Positions 50,530 through 59,171 of a DNA stretch of 64,000 bases are shown in pieces; position 1 is the stretch's first letter, and each line of letters starts with the position of its first letter. Under the pieces are notes generated by a model. That model did not search any database. It saw nothing but the letters and a program-made list of their open reading frames with translations, and was not told where the DNA came from. The DNA is taken from positions 1,116,001 to 1,180,000 of the forward strand of contig JAQTHY010000001.1 of assembly GCA_029433345.1 (NCBI GenBank), written 5' to 3'. The position numbers and the translations under genes are program-made. The DNA is from Orbaceae bacterium ESL0727. Lineage in GTDB: Bacteria; Pseudomonadota; Gammaproteobacteria; Enterobacterales; Orbaceae.

Positions 50530-53205
50530 TTAACCCAGTGGTAGAATTTCGCGTTGGCCTTTTGGATTATAAATGATTTGATAAAATTGTGGTAAGTTAA
50601 AATTAATCGAACTACTTGCGGCAAAACTGAAACGGTCATCTGAGAGCGCATAGAAATTATTAATATCTTTTAACATATTATATTTGTTCCCATTACAGTT
50701 ACGGTAAATTTCGACTTGGTTGTGTTCATTTAAGATATAGAGATCGAAGCCGGTATGAGTATCTTCAAAAAAGAATTGGATAATTCCTTCGCAGGCAACA
50801 CTGTCAATTTCAGTCGGCATTTCATTGGTTTCATCTAACATGTTGAGTGCACGGCCTTGTACTTTATTGTTCGAGACGGCACCATAGAAGTCGATGCTAT
50901 TGGCGAATTGATGAAACGATACGCCTAAACGTTCAAAAAAGAGATACCAAGATGATCCGTTAATACGCAAAGGTTTGACTTGGGTTGAGTTATTTTGAGT
51001 CGTCGTGAGGCGTAACTCAATACAATCATCCATCAACTCTTTTATCTGTTGTTTAATATCGGTCTGTAATAATTTGCTATAGCAAAATATCTCTATCGAA
51101 TTAGGTAAGTCAGCATCTTTATGCATGCGGTTCAGTAAGGTTTTGATTGCTTCAAAGAGGCATTGTGAACCATTAAAATGGAGTACGCGAATTTCGTTCC
51201 ATGAGTTACGATAAAGCAGATCAATAGATCCAATTAGGCTGATCTCTTTCTTGCCATAATTGAGCACGCTATCGTTTAAGTGTGGTTCGTTGGTCGGATC
51301 ACTATTGGTGGTGGTACTATTTATTTCGTCAGCAAATGATGTTTGTGCGGTCGGATCGTTTTCCAGATTGATCATAATGGCTAAATGTCGAATTTCACAA
51401 GGACCATAAAGTGCAGCTTCGGAAGCGGCCGGGACATCGATAGGAAAATAGTGTTGTAAATCTTTTACCAGCTGTTTGATTTTCGTATTATCTTTTTTAT
51501 CGCCATCATAAAAAAAGAGTTTAGTGCTATCGACAATCAAGCCGTTAAAATAGCACCAGCCTACTAATTTGACTAAATATTTGCTGTATTCTAAATATTG
51601 GTGGCCGATAATAGTTTCTATTTTAGGTTGTTGATTATAGACATACCAACCGGCTCTGTTGATGCGATCTTTTTGAACGTGGATAAAGGTTAAGGCTTCT
51701 TCTTGCAAATTATTCGAAATATTGAGTTTTAGGGTTGTGATTTTCCCCGGTAATACTTCAAATTCGGCATAAAGTTTGCGCGTAAGCACCGCCAAGTCTT
51801 GCGGGCTGACTTGTGCATCTAAATTGTTACGGCGACCAAAATTTAATAATTTTCGGTAACCGGTCATCATTGTGTGCAATAAGAGTTCATGTATTTCACG
51901 AACCTGTTTTATCTTCCAGATATGACAGGCGTCGAGTTTTTCAATAGCGGGTTGCTGCCATCCCCATTTTGTCACCAGTTTGGTTAAGAGTGCTCTACGC
52001 CAAGAAGGTGTAGTGGTTGGCATGGAAAGTTTTTCATCGACTTTTAAGTAAAAACAAGCCCGCGCCAGCGCTAAACGTTGCCAGTCATTAATGTCGATGA
52101 GATAGGCGGTAATGCGTTCTAGCATCATATAATAGGAATCAAAATGGTTGGTTTGTTCCTCGTGTATATTCAGGTTCCCTTGTTGGATCCAAGTTTTCAT
52201 TTCGTAAGCGATAGGGCGATTTTCAGGGTAAAGCCATGAGTAGGCTTCTAACAATAACGTTTTTAATACCGCTTTGAAAGGTGAATCGATACTTTTATAA
52301 AGTTGCCATAAGCTGGCGCCGAAATATTCTTCTGCCGATAATCCCCCTAATGAACCAAAATCAATCCATTCATCACGGTTAATTAGGCCATTATTTACTA
52401 ACGCAGCAACGCATTCGTTATAGGCGTTATAGGTAATATTATTAACGGTAAGATCTTGTGGGACAGCAAACCAGAGCAAGTGCTTTCCGGCAATTAAATT
52501 GGCGGAGCGATAAAACTCTTCTAATAACAGCATATGTTGGGCAGAACCGCAGTTTTCACCCATTAAGCATTCATGATGTTTTTCGATAAATCGATTTACG
52601 TCGACCACAAATAGTGTCAATTTTACATTCTGTTCACTTGCCCATGCTTCGATTAAGCGACATTTTTTTTGTAAGCATATTTTTCTTTCTTCGGATAGGC
52701 TTTGTTCAATGCAGATCCATATATCGAGATCGGATTCCACAGATTGCCCAATCGAACCTGTGCTTCCCATAGAATAAATTGCTGAAATTTCGGCTTGGTG
52801 GTTCGGTAATGATGATGTGATTGATGCGATAGTAAGGTGAAATTTTTCGGTTAATAAGAGATCAATCTCACTATTTGCTTGATTGTCGTTAAATAAACTA
52901 TCGTTAAAGGAACTATCTTTAAATGAACTATCGTTAACTAAATTATTTTTGACTAAATTGCTGTCATGGGATGGATTAGGATTAATGGGCTGATAATTAG
53001 CGATGCCGTGTGGCACGTTATCGTCATCCAGGTAACCGGGTAATCCACTATGATTGTACTGAAATAAAATGGGCAGTAGCAAAAAGACAGATCTAAATCC
53101 TACCGGCATGCCAACCAGCGTTTGTTCACGTTTTAGATGGGCAAGATCTGTAAGCGTTTTTTTTATTTTATGAATATCATTTATGTTATTTATATTGTAT
53201 TGCAT
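50530..53205 (-). CDS. cyaA: Class I adenylate cyclase
   Basis: Produces cAMP for CRP signalling. The 891-aa protein (E. coli 848) has the class I N-terminal catalytic domain with IYSMGSTGSIGQSVESDLDI near residue 145 (Asp pair of the nucleotidyltransferase site) and VDVNRFIEKHHECLMGENCG. The C-terminal glucose-responsive half ends FYQIIYNPKGQREILPLG. An insertion at residues ~82-109 (NLVKN NLVND SSFKD SSFND SLFND) is made of degenerate 15-bp tandem units at 52879-52962, in a linker before the catalytic core. CRP-like sites are seen upstream of agp and idnO, which fits a working cAMP system. Confidence 0.95.
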   Translation of the reverse strand: MQYNINNINDIHKIKKTLTDLAHLKREQTLVGMPVGFRSVFLLLPILFQYNHSGLPGYLDDDNVPHGIANYQPINPNPSHDSNLVKNNLVNDSSFKDSSFNDSLFNDNQANSEIDLLLTEKFHLTIASITSSLPNHQAEISAIYSMGSTGSIGQSVESDLDIWICIEQSLSEERKICLQKKCRLIEAWASEQNVKLTLFVVDVNRFIEKHHECLMGENCGSAQHMLLLEEFYRSANLIAGKHLLWFAVPQDLTVNNITYNAYNECVAALVNNGLINRDEWIDFGSLGGLSAEEYFGASLWQLYKSIDSPFKAVLKTLLLEAYSWLYPENRPIAYEMKTWIQQGNLNIHEEQTNHFDSYYMMLERITAYLIDINDWQRLALARACFYLKVDEKLSMPTTTPSWRRALLTKLVTKWGWQQPAIEKLDACHIWKIKQVREIHELLLHTMMTGYRKLLNFGRRNNLDAQVSPQDLAVLTRKLYAEFEVLPGKITTLKLNISNNLQEEALTFIHVQKDRINRAGWYVYNQQPKIETIIGHQYLEYSKYLVKLVGWCYFNGLIVDSTKLFFYDGDKKDNTKIKQLVKDLQHYFPIDVPAASEAALYGPCEIRHLAIMINLENDPTAQTSFADEINSTTTNSDPTNEPHLNDSVLNYGKKEISLIGSIDLLYRNSWNEIRVLHFNGSQCLFEAIKTLLNRMHKDADLPNSIEIFCYSKLLQTDIKQQIKELMDDCIELRLTTTQNNSTQVKPLRINGSSWYLFFERLGVSFHQFANSIDFYGAVSNNKVQGRALNMLDETNEMPTEIDSVACEGIIQFFFEDTHTGFDLYILNEHNQVEIYRNCNGNKYNMLKDINNFYALSDDRFSFAASSSINFNLPQFYQIIYNPKGQREILPLG

Positions 53206-53355
53206 AACATCATTCGGGCAAAAAACGGGGAACTATTGACAATTTTTAATCTAACATTTTATCGTCATAACGTAAAGGAAATGTCCATTTTTAATGGCAA
53301 GATTTCCAAATAGAGACACTAGAAATAATGCATAAAAATAGCGATAAATTATAAA

Positions 53356-53430
53356 TGGCTGGGGTACAAGGATTCGAACCTTGGAATGGTGGAATCAGAA
53401 TCCACTGCCTTACCGCTTGGCTATACCCCA
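53356..53430 (-). tRNA. tRNA-Gln (CTG)
   Basis: 75 nt with encoded CCA. Acceptor TGGGGTA/TACCCCA, anticodon stem GTGGA/TCCAC with loop TTCTGAT (anticodon CTG) and T-arm GGTTCGAATCC. It is last in the five-tRNA cluster. Confidence 0.97.
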
Positions 53431-53500
53431 ATAAGGTGATAGACGTTTATTACATCGTTTGAGCATTTATAATATAAACTATTTATAACCGCTAAATAGT

Positions 53501-53585
53501 TGGTACGGGTAGTGAGATTTGAACTCGCACACCTTTCGGAACTAGAACCTGAATCTAGCGCGTCTACCAATTCCGCCATACCCGC
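53501..53585 (-). tRNA. tRNA-Leu (CAG)
   Basis: 85 nt with encoded CCA and a class II variable arm. Anticodon stem CTAGA/TCTAG with loop TTCAGGT gives anticodon CAG. The acceptor starts GCGGGTA. Confidence 0.96.
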
Positions 53586-53700
53586 ATGGTATTAAAAAAG
53601 CTTCATCGTACTGTCGTGATAAATAGTCTATTCTAAAACAAGACAAAATAAGATAGAAAAGCAGGTAAGTGACAAAAATTACATGACGTTGTGGACTAAA

Positions 53701-53775
53701 TGGCTGGGGTACCAGGATTCGAACCTGGGAGTGGCGGGATCAAAACCCGCTGCCTTACCGCTTGGCTATACCCCA
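53701..53775 (-). tRNA. tRNA-Gln (TTG)
   Basis: 75 nt with encoded CCA. Anticodon stem GCGGG/CCCGC with loop TTTTGAT (anticodon TTG). The acceptor is identical to that of the CTG isoacceptor. Confidence 0.97.
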
Positions 53776-53827
53776 ATTTAGAGGGAACTATTAAGTTATT
53801 TCATAGATAATAAGTTATAACACTAAA

Positions 53828-53912
53828 TGGTGCGGGTGGAGAGACTTGAACTCACACACCTTGCGGCGCCAGAACCTAAATCTGGTGCGTCTACCAATTT
53901 CGCCACACCCGC
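53828..53912 (-). tRNA. tRNA-Leu (TAG)
   Basis: 85 nt with encoded CCA and a long variable arm. Anticodon stem CCAGA/TCTGG with loop TTTAGGT gives anticodon TAG (leuW type). The acceptor starts GCGGGTG. Confidence 0.97.
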
Positions 53913-54010
53913 ATTGAATATCAGCAATAACAGTCTTTTATCGATTAGGTTATTTCATTAATCATAAAAGCTGTCTGTTATAAAACTATTCATTATACAT
54001 GAAATCTTAA

Positions 54011-54087
54011 TGGTGGCTACGACGGGATTTGAACCTGTGACCCCATCATTATGAGTGATGTGCTCTAACCAACTGAGCTACGTAGCC
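54011..54087 (-). tRNA. tRNA-Met (CAT), elongator
   Basis: 77 nt with encoded CCA. It starts GGCTACG and has anticodon loop CTCATAA (CAT), the elongator rather than initiator type. It is first in the transcribed order Met-Leu-Gln-Leu-Gln, recalling the enteric metT-leuW-glnU cluster. Confidence 0.95.
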
Positions 54088-54179
54088 ATTCATTCGCAAC
54101 GTCATAACCAACACTGCGACGCGCATTATGCTTGGGTTATAACAAATCGTCAACCCTTTTTTTTAGATATTCCTAAAAA

Positions 54180-55316
54180 TCAATGCAACTGATTAAGATA
54201 CAAACAAATCCAGTCTGATAACAGTGCAATTCGCTGTTTTTGTAGTTCGATATGGATGGCTTGCCCCGTCAATCCTTGGGAAATAATCGCCTGTACATTA
54301 ACACTATTGGCGATTTTATAAGCTTGTTTTAGGAAATCACCTTGCCGATAGGGACTATTTTGACTATTTTTTGGATGAAAATAGGCTTGGCTAGCGATAA
54401 TTAATTGTTGTAAATGGTGTGGATGACGCCAGACATCGATGGTATTGAGTAATTGTAAGATCTGTTCGGCGGTAAATTGTTCAATCTGCTGTATAGATTG
54501 GTAATGTTGTTGTACTATTTGTGCTACTTTTCGATAATTATTGGGCGCTTTGATATCACTGCACAGTTGATTGACAAGTTGTCGGTTATCAAGTTGACTA
54601 CACAGGAGCGCAAAGCGAATTTCGCGTTCTTGCGTTAATTGTGTGACATTTTTTAACGCATCCATCAAGGTATCTGTGAGTTTGATTTCGGGAAAGAGTG
54701 CCGCTAATGCACCACATTGTTCTAAAGTTTGAAAATAAATTTGTGGATCTTGTGTTGACAACGCTTTTTCGGTTTCTTTCCAGACGCGTTCTGCGGTTAA
54801 GTTTGCAATCTCTTTTGACGTCACAATCTGTGTCATTAAAGTCATTGTTTCATCAGCTATTGTAAATCCGAGATGATGATAACGCGCGGCAAAGCGTGCA
54901 ACACGGAGGACACGAAGTGGATCTTCACCAAAAGCGGGGGAGATATGGCGTAATATTTTACGATGGATATCATCAATCCCATGATAAGGATCGAAAAGTT
55001 GACCTTGCTCGTCTTGGGCGATGGCATTAACCGTGAGATCACGCCGGATCAGATCTTGTTCTAATGTGATTTCCTTCCCAAAATCACAAATAAAACCGGT
55101 ATAGCCTTTACCTGATTTACGTTCAGTTCGTGCTAAGGCATACTCTTCTTTAGTTTTGGGATGTAAAAAAACCGGGAAGTCCTTCCCAACTTGTTGATAG
55201 CCTTGCCCGAGTAACTCATTTGGGGTTGCGCCAACAACAACCCAATCACGTTCAGTAACAGGTAAATCGAGTAATCTATCCCGTATTGCGCCGCCGACAA
55301 GATAGATTTTACTCAT
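54180..55316 (-). CDS. cca: CCA-adding tRNA nucleotidyltransferase (HD residues missing)
   Basis: Adds or repairs the 3' CCA of tRNAs. The 378-aa protein keeps the class II nucleotidyltransferase head: IYLVGGAIRDRLLDLPVTER, the RDW acidic pair, then RRDLTVNAIAQDEQG and EDPLRVLRVARFAARY. E. coli Cca (412 aa) has a C-terminal HD phosphohydrolase domain with IHT, CHDLGK and a HHGH cluster. Here the matching stretch reads RFALLCSQLDNRQLVNQLCS, and two short segments are deleted, so the metal-binding histidines are gone. Polymerase activity should persist, but 2',3'-cyclic phosphodiesterase/phosphatase activity should not. It lies between a tRNA cluster and ygiM, as in enterics. Confidence 0.95.
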   Translation of the reverse strand: MSKIYLVGGAIRDRLLDLPVTERDWVVVGATPNELLGQGYQQVGKDFPVFLHPKTKEEYALARTERKSGKGYTGFICDFGKEITLEQDLIRRDLTVNAIAQDEQGQLFDPYHGIDDIHRKILRHISPAFGEDPLRVLRVARFAARYHHLGFTIADETMTLMTQIVTSKEIANLTAERVWKETEKALSTQDPQIYFQTLEQCGALAALFPEIKLTDTLMDALKNVTQLTQEREIRFALLCSQLDNRQLVNQLCSDIKAPNNYRKVAQIVQQHYQSIQQIEQFTAEQILQLLNTIDVWRHPHHLQQLIIASQAYFHPKNSQNSPYRQGDFLKQAYKIANSVNVQAIISQGLTGQAIHIELQKQRIALLSDWICLYLNQLH

Positions 55317-55317
55317 A

Positions 55318-55953
55318 TTAATTCATCCAACGATCTTTGCGACGGCGATTTGGGATAAGCATTGGTAAAATAAGACCCAATAACAAACCCGCACCTGCAA
55401 CGCCACCACCATAAATAAACCATGTTTGAATCAGATTTTGTCTTTTCTCATCAACCTGAGTGGTCATGGAATCGATCTGTTTGTTCTGCTCTTTGATCTG
55501 TTTTTGTAAATTAGCGATAGTCTGTTCTGCGTCTTGCAATTTGGTCATATAGCTATCGATTGTATCAGCTTGATTCGTATCGGCATTGTTTGCTTGATCT
55601 GCTTTATTTTTATATTCCGCAAGTTGTGATTCGAGCTCAGTAAAGCGTTCTTTTAAGCTAGGCGTATCATTTAATTTTGACGTTTCAATCCAAGCAAATT
55701 TGCCTTCTGCATCTTGGATACGAGCATATTTACCATCTTGGCTCGTTTCTAATATATTGACTTTATCGCCTGCTTTTACTGAACCTGAAAAAGCATATTG
55801 CGCACCAGGGCCACGACGTAAATAGACATTGACATCATCTGTCACATATTTATCTAATGCATAGCTAGTCGAAATAGTGGCAGAAAGTGTAATTAGTGTC
55901 GCAAGAAATTTTTTTAAAATAAGTTGTTTTCTCATCATATTCTTCATCAGCAA
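55318..55953 (-). CDS. ygiM: SH3-domain protein YgiM family
   Basis: A 211-aa protein with a signal peptide (FLATLITLSATISTSYA), a bacterial SH3 domain at ~33-100 (VNVYLRRGPGAQYAFSGSVK, AWIETSKL) and a coiled coil at ~105-170. One C-terminal membrane span (FIYGGGVAGAGLLLGLILPM) is followed by a basic tail. This is the TIGR04211/YgiM layout and the cca neighbour agrees with E. coli. It is probably periplasm-facing and anchored to the inner membrane. The function is not established. The start may be the internal Met7 (MRKQLILKK) rather than 55953. It ends one base before the cca start codon (55318 versus 55316). Confidence 0.9.
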   Translation of the reverse strand: MLMKNMMRKQLILKKFLATLITLSATISTSYALDKYVTDDVNVYLRRGPGAQYAFSGSVKAGDKVNILETSQDGKYARIQDAEGKFAWIETSKLNDTPSLKERFTELESQLAEYKNKADQANNADTNQADTIDSYMTKLQDAEQTIANLQKQIKEQNKQIDSMTTQVDEKRQNLIQTWFIYGGGVAGAGLLLGLILPMLIPNRRRKDRWMN

Positions 55954-56155
55954 GCTAAAAATAGCCTTATCATATCATAAAAGCGTGGATTTTCGTACAC
56001 AGTTTCACGCGATACAAGGTCGTATTATTTGTCGGCCTCTATTCCACATGAAATTGATTATGTTATCCATCGACTATGATTAATTACATAGAAAATTAAT
56101 CGTATAGAAACTAGTCGACGGCTCGCTTCATCTATAAATGTCGCTAAGATGAAAA

Positions 56156-56671
56156 TCAATTATTTTTTACGTCAGATTGCCAAATAATATGAGGTATAGA
56201 GGCGCCTTTATGAGATGAGGTACCCTCTTCACTATCGGCATAAATAGATAATGCGCCTAAGTTCGGGATATCCATAAATCCTGTCGATTTTAATTTATTA
56301 TCATCAATATATTCAATGGACCATGTGATGTGATTAGGTGTGTCTTCGTTATTGATATGATCAGCGAATTCAGAAAGTAAATCACCATAGATAGGATTAC
56401 GCCAACATTCATCAGAATCATCAATACAATATTTTATGCTGACAGCTTGATATTTTTTATTTTGATTTACTAAAACGGGGACTGCTGTATTTTCTTTTGT
56501 ATCAACATAGAAATAAAAACTAAATCCTTTGTCTAACGTCGCATTATATTTGATAAAACGGTTATTATTATTGTCAATCACGTTTTTTGTAAAAGAAGTT
56601 TTGTTGGTATTCGCGTAACTGCTATTGCTATAAAGTGTGCATAACAATAGTGTTAAAATTAATTTTTTCAT
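56156..56671 (-). CDS. Secreted hypothetical protein, 171 aa
   Basis: I do not recognise the family. The protein has a clear signal peptide (MKKLILTLLLCTLYSNSSYA, cleavage near residue 20), so it is periplasmic or secreted. The mature part is polar and beta-rich by eye, with one cysteine pair (CIDDSDEC near residues 82-89) that could form a disulfide. The ATG at 56671 has AGGAAATAG upstream. It stands alone between ygiM and agp, co-oriented with both but with large gaps, so it is likely its own transcription unit. Confidence 0.8.
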   Translation of the reverse strand: MKKLILTLLLCTLYSNSSYANTNKTSFTKNVIDNNNNRFIKYNATLDKGFSFYFYVDTKENTAVPVLVNQNKKYQAVSIKYCIDDSDECWRNPIYGDLLSEFADHINNEDTPNHITWSIEYIDDNKLKSTGFMDIPNLGALSIYADSEEGTSSHKGASIPHIIWQSDVKNN

Positions 56672-56877
56672 TCTATTTCCTGTTTTGTTTATTAGTCGCG
56701 AAATAAAATCGTCATCTCGATTGCTAATCGTTATAGATATACCGCTTTGTTAGCATAATAAAATATCATGCATTTGTCACTAGAGAGTCGTGACCGCGGC
56801 CTTTTAATAAGGTGTTGTTATGCATGTTGAAAGGTGATGACAATTTGGGCTAATAATTACGTTTTATGTACATTGTT

Positions 56878-56930
56878 GTAGTTATAGATCGTAGTTATAG
56901 ATCATAGTTATAGCAATATTGTAGTTATCG
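56878..56930. repeat. GTAGTTATAGATC tandem repeats
   Basis: Two exact 13-bp copies (56878-56890, 56891-56903) plus two degenerate ones (to 56930) lie in the 404-bp gap downstream of agp. No gene is seen in this gap. Confidence 0.8.
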
Positions 56931-56940
56931 CGATAGAAAC

Positions 56941-56966
56941 ACCACTAATTTTATTAAATTAGCGGT
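56941..56966 (-). terminator. Candidate agp terminator hairpin
   Basis: On the minus strand ACCGCTAATTT pairs with AAATTAGTGGT (11 bp, one G-U) around a 4-nt loop, followed by GTTTCT. It lies 110 nt past the agp stop. Confidence 0.5.
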
Positions 56967-56982
56967 ATTTTATGATAGAAGG

Positions 56983-57019
56983 CGATCCATTAAGTGATGA
57001 ATTAACACTTAATGGATCG
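56983..57019. repeat. 14-bp perfect inverted repeat
   Basis: CGATCCATTAAGTG (56983-56996) and CACTTAATGGATCG (57006-57019) are exact complements with a 9-nt loop, 57 nt downstream of agp. Termination or mRNA 3'-end protection is likely. Confidence 0.8.
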
Positions 57020-57075
57020 AAATAAAACTGATGAGAATTTGTTTTACTCGGATTATCTTTGGGAATATCACTAGA

Positions 57076-58335
57076 TTAGTTGATGGCTTTATTTAGGATT
57101 TTCTTAAAATCACCCCATGGACAGAGTCCTTGTTTATTTGTTTTACAGTTTTTCAGTGTTAATGTTGTTCTTCCAGGAGGATTATCCAAAGTTAACGCTG
57201 ATAATTCTCTCATTTGTTGTGTGGTTTGATAGATATATTCCACTTTTAAGAATGGTGCATTGGTTTTTTTATCAACCCAGCGTTCGAAAACAAGTTTGCC
57301 ACTAATTGGGGTTTTTTCGTATTGACCTGGTAAGGTGTAATCATTAAAACCAATCGCATTAATGATTGGACCAACAGTTGTATCATGGCCAACGATTAAG
57401 GTGACTTTACTATCTTTGTCTGTCATTTCTTTCGGAAGTTTGGTATCCAAATAGCTTAACATTGGGCGGATAATATTTTTAACCACAATAGGTTGATTAT
57501 AAGCAGCCTCAATATAACTATTTCTTAATTTGGCTAATGCTTTCCAATCAGCATCTGTTTTTATTTTACCCCAAGCAACATCATTAGCAGGAAATCCTTC
57601 ATAATTTTGCAGTATAAATGCATCAATAATCGCAAAACTGGTTTTTAGTGGGCCTTTTAATGACGGTTCTTGACCGTAATCTAAGTTAACACTATTACTG
57701 ATAGTACTTAAATCACATACTTTTTTGTCAAGACAATCATTGGATTGGCTATAGTTAATGACGTCTTGTAATTTTTTATAAGATGGAGCAAGTTTTTGTT
57801 CAGCGATAAATTTATTAATTTCTGCGGTAGCCTTATTTTTGAATTGATCACTATTATCTTTTACAGATTGGAAGAAGAGTGGATCTTTATCTTTAACATT
57901 GGCTAAATGGTTAACGGTAATTTGGCAACCAGAAAATGCACCACTTAAGAAGTTTTGTGCAGTCGCAATGGTTCTTGGCATAACATTCGTATAAACGTAA
58001 AGATCATTCTCAGTAGGGCACACATCTTTTTTCAATAAACCTTCTTGATTGAGCCAATCAATAAAGTAACCGCCCATATAGACTTCGATGGCTCCCCCTT
58101 TGGTTGTTAATAATCCAGGTTTAGTGTTCCACTTAGGCCATTGTAATGATACAGCTTGTTTGATGTCATTGGCACCGTCTGTTAATGGTGATCGCAGTCC
58201 ATGTCGACTCACAATAACGATCTGTTGTAATTGATAATTATCCATTCCATTAGTTGTTGGTTGTGGCTCTTGAGCATAGGCTTCATTGCATAACATACAT
58301 AATGTTAGCAATGCCACTTTTTTTATATGTTTCAC
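57076..58335 (-). CDS. agp: Periplasmic glucose-1-phosphatase (histidine acid phosphatase)
   Basis: Hydrolyses glucose-1-phosphate in the periplasm to yield glucose. Related enzymes may also act on phytate. The 419-aa protein (E. coli 413) has a signal peptide ending near AYA (residue 21). The active-site motif VIVSRHGLRSPL contains the canonical RHGxRxP, whereas E. coli Agp has RHNxRxP. TTKGGAIEVYMGGYFIDWL and YTNVMPRTIATAQNFLSGAF follow, then LIVGHDTTVG with the proton-donor His-Asp. The EGFPANDVAWGKIKTDADWK and ERTPIGGK-like KTPISGKLVFERW stretches match Agp better than AppA. Two CRP-like sites lie upstream. Confidence 0.9.
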   Translation of the reverse strand: MKHIKKVALLTLCMLCNEAYAQEPQPTTNGMDNYQLQQIVIVSRHGLRSPLTDGANDIKQAVSLQWPKWNTKPGLLTTKGGAIEVYMGGYFIDWLNQEGLLKKDVCPTENDLYVYTNVMPRTIATAQNFLSGAFSGCQITVNHLANVKDKDPLFFQSVKDNSDQFKNKATAEINKFIAEQKLAPSYKKLQDVINYSQSNDCLDKKVCDLSTISNSVNLDYGQEPSLKGPLKTSFAIIDAFILQNYEGFPANDVAWGKIKTDADWKALAKLRNSYIEAAYNQPIVVKNIIRPMLSYLDTKLPKEMTDKDSKVTLIVGHDTTVGPIINAIGFNDYTLPGQYEKTPISGKLVFERWVDKKTNAPFLKVEYIYQTTQQMRELSALTLDNPPGRTTLTLKNCKTNKQGLCPWGDFKKILNKAIN

Positions 58336-58411
58336 TTTTATCTCCTCGTTGTTTGCGAAAATTTATCTTAACAAAGAATAAATTGATAATCGTACTGAAT
58401 TGTTATTTTTT

Positions 58412-58427
58412 TGTGATGTTTATCACT
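58412..58427 (-). promoter_or_regulatory. CRP-like site (agp-proximal)
   Basis: TGTGATGTTTATCACT fits TGTGA-N6-TCACA with one mismatch. It is 77 bp upstream of the agp start. Confidence 0.7.
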
Positions 58428-58455
58428 TATTTAAAATTAATAAATCTAAAATAAA

Positions 58456-58471
58456 TGTGATATTTCTCACA
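58456..58471 (-). promoter_or_regulatory. CRP-like site (agp-distal), perfect core
   Basis: TGTGATATTTCTCACA has both half-sites exact. Its centre is 44 bp (about four helical turns) from the proximal site. Confidence 0.75.
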
Positions 58472-58540
58472 AAATAAAATACTTTTATAAGTAAAACAAT
58501 GGTTTTCTATTTTTTATTTTAGATGAAGGATTGGTTAGAC

Positions 58541-58558
58541 TATCACGCAAAAGCGTGC
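58541..58558. other. Small hairpin in agp-island gap
   Basis: CACGC/GCGTG around AAAA (58543-58556 approx.) is followed by CCTAATTTTAAGG. The 836-bp gap 58336-59171 contains no convincing gene. It holds the CRP sites, this hairpin, the repeats at 58972 and the terminator at 59101. Confidence 0.35.
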
Positions 58559-58971
58559 CTAATTTTAAGGGAATATATCAATCATGATGTAATTCAAACC
58601 TTGTTATCCAGATTTGCTCCACGAGACAAGGTAAATTGGGTAGATGTAAGTTAGTTAAGAAATAGGGAAAAGTTGATTTTTAATGAGTTATTGATTTTTG
58701 TGGAATCGAGTAGATATGTAATTTGGTGCGTGGATGGGACTCAAATTATATGGCGAAAATCCTTTTGTAGGCTATACTTTTAATTTCTAAAACTCAAATC
58801 GTATAACTAAAACAAAAAGTGACCCCCTATATTGGTTATTTTTTAGTCTGTCTATTTGTGAGAGTATTTCCCGTTTTTTTTGAGATCATAGAAATTGGGT
58901 TAGATGGGTTACCCAAAAAATGGAAAGTAGAATTTATTTACCCCCCCATAAAAATAAAATTTTATGAAAAA

Positions 58972-58989
58972 GTGTTCACGGTGTTCACT
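58972..58989. repeat. Tandem GTGTTCAC iterons
   Basis: GTGTTCACG and GTGTTCACT lie in direct tandem (58972-58980, 58981-58989). Their complement, GTGAACAC, resembles the GGTGAACA repeats bound by the P4 alpha protein at its ori/crr. Their position just beyond the 3' end of the alpha-like gene recalls P4 crr. Confidence 0.5.
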
Positions 58990-59025
58990 CTTTTCGCTAA
59001 GCCTTATACCTCAAGGCTTTGGAGA

Positions 59026-59062
59026 GTGAAGAGTTAAAATATTAACTATGCACACTCTTCAC
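59026..59062. repeat. 9-bp inverted repeat near the island's replication gene
   Basis: GTGAAGAGT (59026-59034) and ACTCTTCAC (59054-59062) are exact complements around an AT-rich centre that contains TTAAAATATTAA. It may belong to the same replication or regulatory region as the iterons. Confidence 0.6.
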
Positions 59063-59100
59063 GTTTTACAGGTTAGGTCTACACGATTGATGTTAATGAA

Positions 59101-59125
59101 TAAAAAAACCGCCCCTAAAGGCGGT
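59101..59125 (-). terminator. Terminator of the P4-like operon
   Basis: On the minus strand ACCGCC pairs with GGCGGT (6 bp, 6-nt loop) and is followed by TTTTTTTA. It is 47 nt past the replication gene's stop. Confidence 0.85.
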
Positions 59126-59171
59126 GTGAAGTGAATGAGTAAGAATATGGATAGTCTATTTTGTTAGCTGA

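Noticed and set aside
58336-59100. tRNA-type attachment site for the P4-like island
   Set aside because: No tRNA or tRNA 3' fragment was found at the left boundary. The five tRNAs lie 4 kb away on the far side of cca, and no integrase is in the window.
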